Assembly: GCA_000787465.1 (NCBI GenBank)
Contig: JSYX01000315.1
Coordinates: forward strand, 1 to 38,701
DNA length: 38,701 nucleotides
Origin: Thermomucor indicae-seudaticae
Taxonomy: Eukaryota > Mucoromycota > Mucoromycetes > Mucorales > Lichtheimiaceae
Reading direction: 5' to 3'
Positions within the stretch are counted from its first letter, which is position 1, and every line of letters starts with the position of its first letter. This document shows, one piece after another, positions 10,957 through 21,121 of the stretch. Under the pieces are notes generated by a model. It was not told the DNA's origin, did no database searches, and saw only the letters and a program-made list of their open reading frames with translations. Both the position numbers and the translations under genes were made by a program.

Positions 10957-11401
10957 TTCACACTATAGGAATGAAAATCTTAAGTTCTCTGATGTGCACC
11001 TTAAGTACTAGAATAGACCTTACGCATACCAAAGTCCACGAAATTGGATTACTTCAGACTTCTGAAGCGCCTTAAGTGCTCCGATGGGACTCTTATGTCC
11101 TCCAACCTTTGTGCAGTGGGTCAGCATATCTCCAACGAGCCGCCATAGTGAAAAGAGCAAAACATGTGCAATCCACGAAATGGACCAGATATTACTGATT
11201 CATGTTGTCTATGCCACTAAGGATTAATTGGTACATTTAATTATGTAATGACAGATATCACTATTAGTGTTTATAGGGATATGCTGACCCACTATATGAA
11301 AAGTTGGAGAACATAAGAGTACTTCAGGTTCCGAAAAACCTTAATAACCCCAAATCGTGAAATTTGGAGCACTTAAGGTTTTCATTTCCTATAGTGTCAG
11401 T
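10957..11401. mobile_element. Foldback/MITE-like element with long imperfect terminal inverted repeats
   Basis: The left arm (about 10957-11130) and right arm (about 11277-11401) are inverted copies. At the outer ends, cactataggaatgaaaatc pairs with gattttcat-type sequence read as cactataggaaatgaaaacc on the other strand. At the inner ends, actcttatgtcctccaac and gtgggtcagcatat are matched by actcttatgttctccaac and gtgggtcagcatat in the reverse complement of the right arm. The left arm carries an insertion of about 50 bp relative to the right. No coding potential lies in the 146-bp spacer. The structure fits a non-autonomous foldback or palindromic MITE. I could not find a target-site duplication. 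Confidence 0.6.
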
Positions 11402-12019
11402 ATAAAGGCCAATCTGGTATGTGAGCGCAGATCTATGAACTTTTGTGTCAGCTATTGATGACGAACGTTCATGAGGGAAAAAATCCTGCTGGTCAATAAA
11501 GACGGTGAAAGGCCTGTGGACCGTGGTTCTGGGCACTTCCAAACGTTTCAACTTAAACCAGAAATCAGATTGCGCCACGACACTATCAGTGTCCGTTTCA
11601 GTCAGAATAGATTTGAAAGAGAATCACGCTGCCAGCTTCTCTTCCATTACTTTTCAAGTCCTATTTCTTTCCAAGTTGTACAAGGGCGTTACTGCAAGAT
11701 CTCCTCCCATATAAGCAAGTTTTACCAAGATTAGGGGCCCTTGAGCCTGCCATTCAAGAACCGAGGCTTTACACGCCGTCTGTCAAATGGTGGCATCGAA
11801 CTTCAAAGCGAGAAGGCACTGTACTGGATCGAATTGTCGTTTAAGGCTACAGTGGTCATATTGTCTGATGCTCGGACAACAGTCTTGAGCCTTTCCCTGA
11901 ATACATGGCAAACCAGGTTTATTAATCCTTCCTTGATGATAAGCTCGTTTAACTCTGGGATCCTAGGTTTCCCCCCTCTTTATCGAGGAGGTCGGGGCCG
12001 GCTGCAGGCCTAATCGGCA

Positions 12020-12093
12020 GGGGCGGGTGCATGAGAGTATGTTACGCGACTCTCCTGCGTCGGACGGGTCATGCCCACCACTTTGTGGTGGGC
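12020..12093 (+). other. Cluster of strong hairpins upstream of the coiled-coil gene
   Basis: A perfect 9-bp stem, gcccaccac-ttt-gtggtgggc, spans 12073-12093. Just before it, gcatgagagt and actctcctgc can pair over 10 bp with one mismatch around an atgttacgcg loop. The surrounding sequence is GC-rich, unlike its neighbours. It may be a structured RNA, a 5'-leader element of the gene starting at 12323, or a repeat fragment; the sequence alone does not decide. Confidence 0.35.
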
Positions 12094-12322
12094 TTACGAC
12101 AAAGAATATTGGACATTCCTGCAACTGACAAATGTGCTAGTTGAATATTCGTCTTGCGATAATTTTTCTCCACTCTATGCTAATTCTACGAAAACTTCAA
12201 TCACGCTTATCTTCACTTCTAAACCTGCATTGACCAATCCGCGTTGTCGAAGCCACTACCATATCTGTTTCATTGAGCCGTTTCCGACAAAAATTTCGTC
12301 TCTTTCGCTACTTTGTACCGCT

Positions 12323-13802
12323 ATGGCCAACAACAACCATAACATCCAGCATTTGAACGGTACAAGGAACAATCAGCAACGATTGGTTCAGATTCTTGGA
12401 CGACAATACAGTGCAAGTAACAATGGGAAAGGGAACCGGGTTGTTAATGACAGCAATCCTGTTGTCGCGAGCCCATTCTCGTCAGCGAAGCCTTCCCCTT
12501 CACACCAGCAGCCAGCGGTGCGGGCAGGGGCACCGGCCAGCAACAGCAGTAGCAGTACTATTATCGATCATGAGGAGAACGACGACGACGAGTACAGCAG
12601 TAGCGGGGACGAGTTTCCCGAAATCACCGAAGAAGAAATCGAAACTTGGTCCGGTGTCGAACAAAAGCGTCTTCATTTCCGAACATGTGTTCAGCGCGAT
12701 GAACAGCTTTTGCGCCAAGTCTTGATCTTTAAACCGTTCGAGTGCAAAACTAAAAAGGAACGGTACGAGAAGTGGCAATGCGTGACCCGAAACTGCGACG
12801 AGATCATCAAGCTACTACCAGACAATAGCACACTACAACTCAACTTCTTTTTCCCAAAGCACGCCAAACGACGATTTAAAGTGATTATGGAAGCTCATCA
12901 TAGTCTTATTAACAACAATAAGAACCCAATGTTCCTTGGTATCTACGGTGAATACGGAAGCTTACAAGGGCTCATTGAACGCGCCTATCAATTGGTAACG
13001 AATGTTCCTTTCGCGTTGTCTGTCATCACATCGCTGTTCATCAATCTTTGTTATTTACTCATGCATCGTCCAGTATGTTCAAGCGGGATATAGACCTGGT
13101 CGCATGAGAGCTGGATTTTTCTCTAAACGCAAGCGCCAGCGAACTGAATCGGACGATGGAGGAGATGGAGAGAATGATGATCCTGTTCTAAAGTTAGTCA
13201 CTAAACGACTCAAGGAACAACAGGTAAACGCACCCGTCACAGACAACTGTCGCTCTTTTGACGAAATCAAGAACTGATGTCATGTATTACTGCAGGATAC
13301 GATTGTCAAGTTCGTGAACGAGCAGGAAAAGAGAATCTCAGACATGTTGAAAGAACATCAAACCAAAGTCAAAGAGATGCTAAATAAACATCATCAGCAA
13401 GCACTAAATGCAATCAACACCCAGAAACAAATCGCGAAAAACCTGCAGAAACAGCAAAAGGCTCTTGTCGGCAAAGCGAAAGACGGCTCAGCAACCCAAG
13501 ACGAGCTCAACAGAACGTGTGTTGAGAGTCAAGAAGAAACGCTAAGACAGAAGATCGCTTTGTTGGAGGAGAAACTGATAATCGCTCAAGATCTTCAACA
13601 AGAACGTTTCAATGCATTATGCGAAAAGCTTGCGTTAACAGAACAGCAGCGCGACGCGTCGTGGGACGAAATGTACACCAAGTGGACTACGATCCAAAGG
13701 GAAATGTTGCTAATGCAGCAACAGGTCATCGAGCAACAAAGTCGTACCGAGGATGAAAGAATGAAGTTTCTGCGTGATCTTTTCAACAACAAGCACAACT
13801 GA
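12323..13802 (+). CDS. Trihelix/Myb-SANT-like protein with C-terminal coiled coil
   Basis: Three exons (12323-12994, 13074-13223, 13296-13802) encode 442 aa. I chose the ATG at 12323 because upstream in-frame codons from 12071 translate to low-quality sequence over the hairpin cluster. Order of parts: an Asn/Ser/Pro-rich, disordered N-terminus; an acidic patch (HEENDDDEYSSSGDE, about 92-106); a helical block with RDEQLLRQVLIFKPF and YEKWQCVTRNCDEIIK (about 130-170) that resembles the Trp-containing trihelix/SANT-like DNA-binding folds of fungal transcription factors; a basic stretch FFSKRKRQR that could be a nuclear signal; and a long Gln/Glu/Lys-rich coiled coil from about residue 275 to the end. 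Likely a nuclear DNA-binding or scaffold protein. The domain call is tentative and I know no named orthologue. Confidence 0.75.
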
Positions 13803-13933
13803 TATATCTCTCTATCATTGGTGGACATGTCTCGCTAGTCGAACACTCTCATTCCATCCCTCCTCCGCGGTATATGTATATAGCTTCCGGTATGAGTAAA
13901 CAGCAAAGAAAAGATCATTATTATTTTACATGT

Positions 13934-14375
13934 TTATAATGCGTTGCTGTCCTTTCTGCGAGCATGAATGTGGATTGGAAGAGGTTTCTGATTCCAGGTA
14001 ATAGGAGCTGCGCCCGCGGGAAGCCTGCCCTCGGAACGAATAACGGATCCTATTGCTTTATAACCCCCGCATGAACATTACGAACACCCTGGCATTTTAC
14101 CATTGTAATAACAGGTCGAAAACTTACACATGAAAAACCCAAACGAGGCGGCTGAACCGATCATGTATTGACTGAGCATAGAAATGGGTCCTTTGGAACC
14201 ACTGCCGAAACTAGCAATGTGGCGCGCGTGTAAGATTCTGTAAACAATAGAGTCGTCTCTTCATTATGTACCGAATCAGGTTAATCGTTCCAAAAACAAA
14301 TCCCACACAAAGCCCAACGGTGCCACCCATGAGGGCACCCATTTTCATCTTCTCCCAAGTGGAAGGCTGCTCCAT
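13934..14375 (-). CDS. MGR2: Mgr2/ROMO1 family mitochondrial inner-membrane protein
   Basis: Three exons on the minus strand (14272-14375, 14128-14201, 13934-14055) encode 99 aa. The core is the family signature: [18 protein letters not shown], a glycine-rich first helix, an arginine turn (LIRGSKGP), then [20 protein letters not shown] and SVIR as the second helix. In yeast, Mgr2 is a lateral gatekeeper of the TIM23 protein translocase in the inner mitochondrial membrane; ROMO1 is its animal relative. The chain continues about 34 residues past the usual SVIR end in a basic tail, which is longer than I expect. The third exon uses acceptor ataaag because the nearer caatag would put a stop in frame. 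The gene converges on the coiled-coil gene with a 131-bp gap. Confidence 0.88.
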
Positions 14376-14503
14376 TGTCGTAAGTAGGAAAGACAAAAAC
14401 AACAACGAGTGCGCGTTGCGGGCTTTTTCGCACTCAGCTTAAGCTTCCTAAATGGCATGAAAAAAAAAGAGCTGACCGAACCTTTCATGTCTCGTTTCCA
14501 TTG

Positions 14504-15399
14504 ATGGCTTCGCCATCAGCCAACACCAAGGTATATCTCTACATTTTTCTTTCCGTATAACTTTAGCCACTTGCTAAATTTGATGCTCTTCTGCAGCGAC
14601 TATATATTGGTAATTACGACCCCACAGTAGACGAGTAAGTTGGCAATTCGTTTGCTGGTTTGGTGGAATCCGATTAACGATTTTATTACAGGTATGCGAT
14701 TGTTAAATTATTCGAACCATACGGCAAAATTACGTTTCTCGATTACCTATTTCATTGGAATGGACCAAAGAAGGGTCAACCAAGAGGATATTGTTTCCTT
14801 GAATACGAAAAGAAAGAAGTACGTTTCTTATAATGCACTGATCTAATTGGCCATAATTTTGCTTTAACCTTTCTTATAATATTAGGACGCCCTGAACGCT
14901 ATTAATGCTTTGCATGGAAAAGTGATTAAAGGAAGACCGCTGGTTGTGTCCTTTGCTTACATGGCAAGTAAAACTGTTAGCAATCCGAGAAAGTATTAGG
15001 CTAACTGATTTCATTATACACAGACTGCTGAGCAAGATCGTCGAGGTCAAACCACTTCGGGCCCGAATCGACCTAATGCTTTCACTATATTACGAACGCA
15101 AAAAATGGCAAGTGCAAGGTAAGAAATATTGGGATTGATCACTGCGAGGATCTCAGGGCATGCGTTTTTCACGTACCTTAATGTGTAGCACCGATGCCAA
15201 AATTCAGGCTATTGAACGCAAATTGGCAGCCCTACAAAACAAGTCATCATCATCCACAAGATCTCCTCCTCCTCCTTCTTCTTCCACCAATAGTAAAGTT
15301 CAACCCAAATCTATCCGGTCTGCATTGTCCACCGAAGCTACAACATCAGGCAAATCATCATCTTCTTCTTCATCCTCCAAGCGATTCAAGCCGTATTAA
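14504..15399 (+). CDS. RBM18: RBM18-like RNA-binding protein (single RRM)
   Basis: Six exons (14504-14530, 14597-14634, 14692-14818, 14886-14963, 15024-15118, 15189-15399) encode 191 aa, the size of animal RBM18. One RRM occupies about residues 10-90, with RNP2 LYIGNY and RNP1 RGYCFLEY. Between them KLFEPYGKITFLDYLFHWNG and KKGQPRGYCF match the RBM18 pattern (FDFLFH...GxxxGQPRGYCF). A second conserved block, STDAKIQAIERKLAAL, near residue 122 matches the RBM18 C-terminal helix. A serine/proline-rich low-complexity tail ends in a basic KRFKPY. The cellular role of RBM18 is poorly known; RNA binding is inferred from the intact RRM. The intron at 14964 is GC-AG. A five-codon upstream frame (14487-14504) ends in TGA that overlaps this ATG by one base. 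Confidence 0.9.
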
Positions 15400-15616
15400 A
15401 AATTTCCCTCTCATTTCCCCACACTTACATCATCATCCATAGCAACATTTGTACATTAATTAATACTCTTCGTCTCAATCAAAGCTTAAAAAGGTGTAGT
15501 AGAAGTAAATAGTCTTTATTACATTGAAGCTTGTTGTCGTGCGAACAGTACCTTTTCGCGTCACAAAAAGGATTTCCGGAAGGCGGGAGACACTGTCGCG
15601 TACCTTTTCCCCCACG

Positions 15617-18019
15617 ATGGTCAGGATAATCGAGGCCGACTATGACAGCGCCTATGAGACTATTAAACAGGATTCACTCGAAGGCAATTGTATTATATTC
15701 GTCGCACCCGATGTCGATGCCATTTGTGCCAGCAAAATTCTCCAGGTTCGAAATTAATCGCGGTTTGACGCAACTTTGTACCTGATCGATGCAATAGGCC
15801 ATGTTGAAAAGTGATCTGATTCAGCATAAACTGGTGCCAGTTTCTGGATACAATGATTTGGATAAAGCCAATGCAGCACTCGTTGCCACCGATCCAGACG
15901 TGAGTCTTTCTCTTTTCTATTTTTCCTGGATTGCAGCTACTTAGTTTGCACCCCGATCAGCTTCGAACGGTCATCATGATCAACTGTGGTGGTCAAATAG
16001 ATGTCCTGGAAGTCTTTGGTCACGATAAAGAGTTCAAGATCTACATCTTTGATAGCCGTCGACCGCTCAACCTCACGAACTGTTTACAAGAAAATACGAC
16101 CGTTTGCGTGTTTGATGAAGATTGGGATTCGGAAAGGATGAACATGTATCTTGAGGCATATGAAGAAGTTTTTGTACGGACCACATCGTTTAGAAGCGAT
16201 CTCTTTTCTTTTGCTGACAGAGAGCACATGGTGATGATAGGATGTTCACTCTGAAAGGGAAGACAGTGACATGTCAGAGACAGATGACGAAGAGGATATG
16301 GACAGCGAGCCACCACGACAAAGACGGCGATTAAATGACGATGGCGTAAGAGAAAGAGGCAGAGAAAAAAAACGTGATTTATGAAAGAATCATGACTTAG
16401 CACAGCGTGCGCGGATTTCTAGCTTTCCAAACGAGAACGTCGCCGCAAGAGACAAAGGCAACGACGCATGATTGCAGATTATTATACGTCTGGTGTTTAC
16501 CATGCAAATTCAGTCGCAGGTCTCGTTTACAGTGTTGCATCACAACTGGCAAAAACGAACAATGAATTATTATGGTATCTCACTTCTCGGAATCATCCTT
16601 TCTTGCCTCCCTCAATATGCTGATCTCTTTTTCTTGGCTATTGCACAGGCTGGCTATTATAGGAGTAACAACACAGTATATATTCGAACGCATTAATACC
16701 GACAGATACATGAAATATGTAGCCGTTTTCAATGACGACGTGGCAAGGTTCAATATCCTGATGGATGGGGAGACAGCCCGGCCAGGAGACAGCAGGATAC
16801 AGACAGAAGACGAATACCGCTTCATGTTATTTCGACACTGGAGTTTGTACGATAGCATGTACCATTCAGGATACGTAGCCAGCAAACTCAGCGTATGGCG
16901 AGATTACGGACGCAGGCGTCTGAATAACATGTTCGCCAAGATGGGGTAATATCCACTTTCTCGCAACTGCTATTCATGTTGTAACTGACACATTAAGGGC
17001 GTACCAGATTTTCATTACAGCAATGCCAACAAGTATATACCCACATGGATATGGAGTTAAAAGAGATGCTCCGTAACAAGATTGAGACCGTTGCACCGTT
17101 ATATGGATTGACGGACATATTATTCCCCAGTTTTGCTCGAACGTATGGCTGGAAACATCGATTTTCAGCCAGTGATGTGGTTTACGCGTTGGTCACGCTT
17201 TTGGAGACCAGTCCATCGACCGCCACACGGCTAGGCGAGAATGTCAAGTGGAACCAAGACGAAGATTGGGATGCCCTGGAGAATGAGTCTGGTGACCATG
17301 GAGATGGGCTCGGAAGCGTACGAAAAAAGTGGTGGATGCGAAACTTTTATACCGTGTACGATGCTACAAACAAGTACGTCTTCTTCTTTACTTGAAAGGA
17401 AGTTTTCTGGGAACTTATATATAAAGTTGATGATGATGCAGTGTAGAAGGCTTACAGCGAGGCGTATCATTATGTATGAAGATTCAAAAGGCGATCGTAC
17501 GGCAAGGGACTGCAATTCTGGACAAAAAGTTGACCAGAGTGCTGAACAACTTCCGCTTCGTGGTGATGCGGGATGGTCCTGACCTTCCGCTTTTTCAGCA
17601 TCCTTTGACATTATCCAAGTTGGCCTTATTCTTGACCGACGCATACAGAGTACGCCACCCGTTTTTGTTGCTGCCAAGTGATAAATGAAAGACTCATTTA
17701 TTTCTACTAGGAACACGCAAATCGAAATATGCCGTTTGTAATATCATCACTGGATGAGGAGCACGACTCTTATCTTGTGGTGGCCAACACGGTTGCGCCA
17801 ACCTTTGGCGATACGCGGAAGAAGTAAGTCATGCAACAGGGTGGCCCCAGTTGGGCGGATGTAATAACAATAGCAATACATAGTGCTTTTGGTGTAGCAT
17901 TTCAAAAAGCAATGCAGAAGACAGGAGCACGCGTATCTGTTGATAGCTTCGACTCAACTATCCTTCAAGTCCACAAGAATGACCTGGAACATTTCTTGGA
18001 GAACCTGTATTTATCATAG
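15617..18019 (+). CDS. CDC45: Cell division control protein 45, CMG helicase subunit
   Basis: Ten exons (15617-15745, 15798-15899, 15961-16173, 16241-16345, 16423-16574, 16649-16945, 17008-17373, 17442-17649, 17711-17823, 17884-18019) encode 606 aa, close to the family norm. Cdc45 joins Mcm2-7 and GINS to form the replicative helicase in the nucleus. Signatures: IFVAPDVDAICASKILQ at the N-terminus, relic of the DHH phosphoesterase/RecJ fold; TVIMINCGGQIDVLE; IYIFDSRRPLNLTN; an acidic segment (about 149-183) followed by a basic cluster LSKRERRRKRQRR (184-196) that could be a nuclear signal; then YYTSGVYHANSVAGLVY, MGFSLQQCQQVYTHMD and WKHRFSASDVVYAL. Exon 3 could instead start at 15937, adding eight codons in frame, but that intron would be only 37 nt. 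Confidence 0.95.
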
Positions 18020-18161
18020 TAGATAGTAAGCATTTCCTTCCCTTCGGTTACCCCACCCTCATCATTTTCAGCATTTGATTTCCGTTTGTACAAGAGTTGC
18101 CAATAATTTATCATAAAGATGCATTGTTCATAATACAATTGTAGATGGCAAAACTAAAATA

Positions 18162-19648
18162 TTACGCTGGTAAAGAAGTAGAGGAGGACGCCTTTGCTGC
18201 TGCTGCTATTCGGTGTTTTTTGTACATCATGAATCCTATAAAGAGTAAAAAGGTAGCACCCAAAAGGATTTCCGCCAGCCATATGAGATAGGCTGTATCT
18301 TTTTCAACATGCTCGTCAACTGGGAGGATGGGTAACCGGTCCATAATGCTATTAGATGAAGGGGGACGACGAGGAGCCCAGTCAGGTTTATAGGGTGGCC
18401 CATCAGCAGCGTAATTCCATTTCCCTTGTTCCCTGCAAGACTTGTCAACAAGGAACCGACTTGATTTATCAGCATTCAGGTCAATTGAGTCGTCGTTACT
18501 CTGGCGGGCCCGCCACCACGGTACCATCCCACGACAGACGGAGCACCAACTCGTGCGCTCATTGTGAAATGCAGGATCGCTCCAGTTGCCAATAAATGAC
18601 GGATCGAGGCGCTGTCGTGCCGGGATATCGAGTGCGTCTCGTCGAAAAGAAAGGTATTCCAAGTAAGCCGTATCGTTTTGATCCAGATAATTGATATATT
18701 CCGCCAAATCACGTGGATCAGGGTAATCGTCCATACGGATCACGGCGTTTTTGTTGGGGATGAATCCGTCATAGGAATCAGGTCCGTCAACGATCGGCAC
18801 TGCCGACATGGATAGGGTATCAAACAACTTTTCCGTTACTACAGCGGGTCAGTAAGCTCCTTGAAGACGAGGTTCCCCCATAGAATCGATACTTACCGTA
18901 ATCATCACAATTAGCATTTTCAATAGCCAAATAAAACTTGTATTCCGCCATGAGTTCGAGCCTGGTCTTGTTTTCGGGAAACGGCTTGTTATTCAGACAT
19001 GATCCATAACTGTCGACCTGAATGTAGCGCATCAGTTGTTCTACATAATACTGGCGCCCGCTTGATGCGCCACAGTTTTTCGCGATCCACAGGATGGGCG
19101 CACTGCCCGTCTTGGTCTGCATAAAGTTCTTTGGTAATGGTCTATTCACGACGTCCATCAGGGACGGGGAGTAGTATGGAAACAGGAACGAGCTCTTTAG
19201 ATGATACGAAGCCAGGTAATCAAACACCTCCATCTTCTCTTCGTCCATACGAAATGGTGCCGTCAGTGGTGATTCCATTGTCTCCAGTATCCATGGTTGG
19301 TTCTTGGTATCTAATTTCGGTCAGTAAATAGATCAATTCTGCTCCTTATTTCCTTCCACGTACGAGAAGGAACCTGGGTCGGGAAATAGTCAGCAGCATG
19401 AAACACGACAGCCGTTGCCTCCTCAACATGGTCCGTCTTGGGTGAAATCGTGCACCAAGTACCGTCGGCACTCGCTTCAATCAAGGCACCTTCAGGTACC
19501 GGACAGTCCTTCCCGATAATAAGATCTTTACCTACTAATGTTCAGTAGAGGCCTTAGCGATAATCTGACAGACAGTACCGTCAAACTTGAATGTATTAAA
19601 CCATCGGGTCCAGTACACAATGCGCAATGGAGGCAGCAGCGATTCCAT
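18162..19648 (-). CDS. GT10 alpha-1,3-fucosyltransferase-like protein with C-terminal membrane helix
   Basis: Four minus-strand exons (19579-19648, 19364-19531, 18897-19310, 18162-18838) encode 442 aa. GT10 enzymes move fucose from GDP-fucose to glycans in the Golgi. Motifs: RIVYWTRWFN at the N-terminus, VVFHAADYFP, NQPWILETMESP, FYLAIENANCDDYVTEKLFD (the GT10 donor-site signature) and SMSAVPIVDGPDSYDGFIP. The C-terminal 50 residues contain a strong membrane helix (YLIWLAEILLGATFLLFIGF) followed by basic residues. Classical Golgi GT10 proteins have an N-terminal signal anchor instead. The start chosen is the ATG directly after an in-frame TGA. A different frame just upstream (ATG at 19724) does encode a basic, then hydrophobic stretch like a signal anchor, so the N-terminus is uncertain. 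The REI1 stop lies only 95 bp upstream. Confidence 0.82.
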
Positions 19649-19743
19649 TCACAAATAACAGAGTATACACAGTCTTTATCAATTGCAATGGTAATGCGGT
19701 CTTTGAACGCCGTTGCCTTGGCATTTTCCCTGTGCAACCAACT

Positions 19744-21121
19744 TTATTTGGGTACTTGATCCCTGCTTCTAAGCGTATTGGTAAGATTATGCTTTACAGC
19801 CACTTGTTGCCTAAATTCTTGACGAATGGCCATTTCTCGAATGCCTTCACTGGTCTTCAACTGCTGCTGCTTGACGCGACCATCCGTAATCGCAAGTCTC
19901 TGTCTTCGTTCTCGCCTCCGAAGCGCCTCCAGTTCCGCCTTGCTTGGCTGATTTTCCTGCTTAATGTAGGGCATGAATCATTTATTATCAGCCCGATGCA
20001 AAACCCATGTGCTCTTTGTACCTCTCGAGCTTGTTCTTTTCGAGGGTGATGCTGTTGCTTGTATTGTTTTAGGAATTTGCGATGCCCCACCCGGAGGCCA
20101 TTCTGCAGCACAAGCTCATCTGTATCCATGGCCACGGTATTATTGCCAGCATTAGGTTCCGCCAAATCCTCGTTTGATAAACCAAAGTCATAGAATTTCA
20201 ACAATTCTTCCGGATCCTCTGTTTCGTCATATGCCATCTTGCAATGGCCCGTGTCAATCTGTGTATATGTAACGTAACGTTCTATTAGTTTTCTGCGGCG
20301 GGTTTGTCAATTTGATTGATCGAATGACTGACCATATGCGAGCGCACAGCGTCTACGGTCTTCCACCGTCTGCCTCGTCCGTTGCAATATACGCAAATAC
20401 AATCATGAACTTTTCGGGAAAGATAAGCGACAAGTCCTTGAGCATCCACCAGATACTCCACGTCTGGCAAAAAGAAGGCATGTTCTGTCTTCATGTGATC
20501 CATATTCGCGTCGAATGTATCACTCGGATGTGCACAGAATAAGCATTCAAAAAAGGGATCTCTTGATCGGTCCGATGAACCTTTGTTGTTGTTGTTGTTG
20601 CCAGCAGGTTTCGCTACTGGCTCCATAGCTTCCATTTCCTTGTGTCTTTTTGATTGTATATGATTATTGAAAGCATTTTCGGTAGAATACGATTTCCTGG
20701 GTACCGGTTCATAAGCATATACATATACACACACTCTCTCTCGCTTTTGCCTTCTTACCGGCATACAGCACATTCATATACAAGTCCCGCACGTTCTTGT
20801 TCTTCAAGCCCTTTTGCTTGCGTGGCTATATATTTGATTTGTCAGCAGAGCCCTTCCCTTCTTATGCACTTCTTTCTAACCTAACACTTTTTCTGCAAAC
20901 TGTTCTGCACTGACAGGTGCCAATTCGGCTATTTTTCTCTTTAGGTTGTACTTGTGCCAGCTGAAAACGTTCCCCGTTAGTTTCTCCTACCTTGAAAGTG
21001 TCATCCTTTCTAATACTTGCTCTGTTCGATAGTGGTCTCTTTGTCTGTCCATAGTCGGGAACGCGACGTGGCACGCCAGACAGGTGAACAGAGCATTCTG
21101 TGGTTGGGAGAGGTGGGACAT
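19744..21121 (-). CDS. REI1: Rei1/ZNF622 cytosolic pre-60S ribosome maturation factor
   Basis: Six minus-strand exons (21021-21121, 20881-20960, 20759-20825, 20333-20696, 20022-20258, 19744-19959) encode 354 aa. Rei1 is a cytoplasmic zinc-finger protein that helps remove Arx1 and completes 60S subunit maturation. Zinc finger 1 is FTCLACHVAFPTMDRQRDHY then TDWHKYNLKRKIAEL (C14, C17, H30, H36). Finger 2 is CAVCRKSYSTENAFNNHIQS. FFECLFCAHPSDTFDANMDH begins the third finger pair, followed by CVYCN and the block VRSHMIDTGHCKMAYD. The C-terminal VLQNGLRVGHRKFLKQYKQQ is the conserved Rei1 tail. Intron 1 is GC-AG (donor gcaagt). Exon 6 has adjacent acceptors (aagcag), so one glutamine may be optional. 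Somewhat shorter than yeast Rei1 (393 aa). Confidence 0.93.

Larger units (their letters stand above)
9647..12322. other. Gene-poor interval; unresolved ORF, foldback element, hairpins
   Basis: No gene with family support lies here. A 186-codon plus-strand frame at 9793-10353 has ragged composition and no motif; the opposite strand is also open for about 100 codons. The interval contains the long inverted repeat at 10957-11401 and the GC-rich hairpin cluster near 12020-12093, both listed separately. Short direct and inverted fragments such as cttggcctg / caggccaag near 10575-10645 suggest further decayed repeats. Confidence 0.5.

Noticed and set aside
12071..12322. Upstream in-frame extension of the trihelix/coiled-coil gene to an ATG at 12071
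   Set aside because: The added 84 codons cover the hairpin cluster and translate to a motif-free stretch unlike the rest of the protein, so the ATG at 12323 is preferred.
15937..15960. Alternative acceptor adding eight codons to CDC45 exon 3
   Set aside because: It keeps the frame but needs a 37-nt intron, shorter than any other here; the acceptor at 15960 gives a 61-nt intron.
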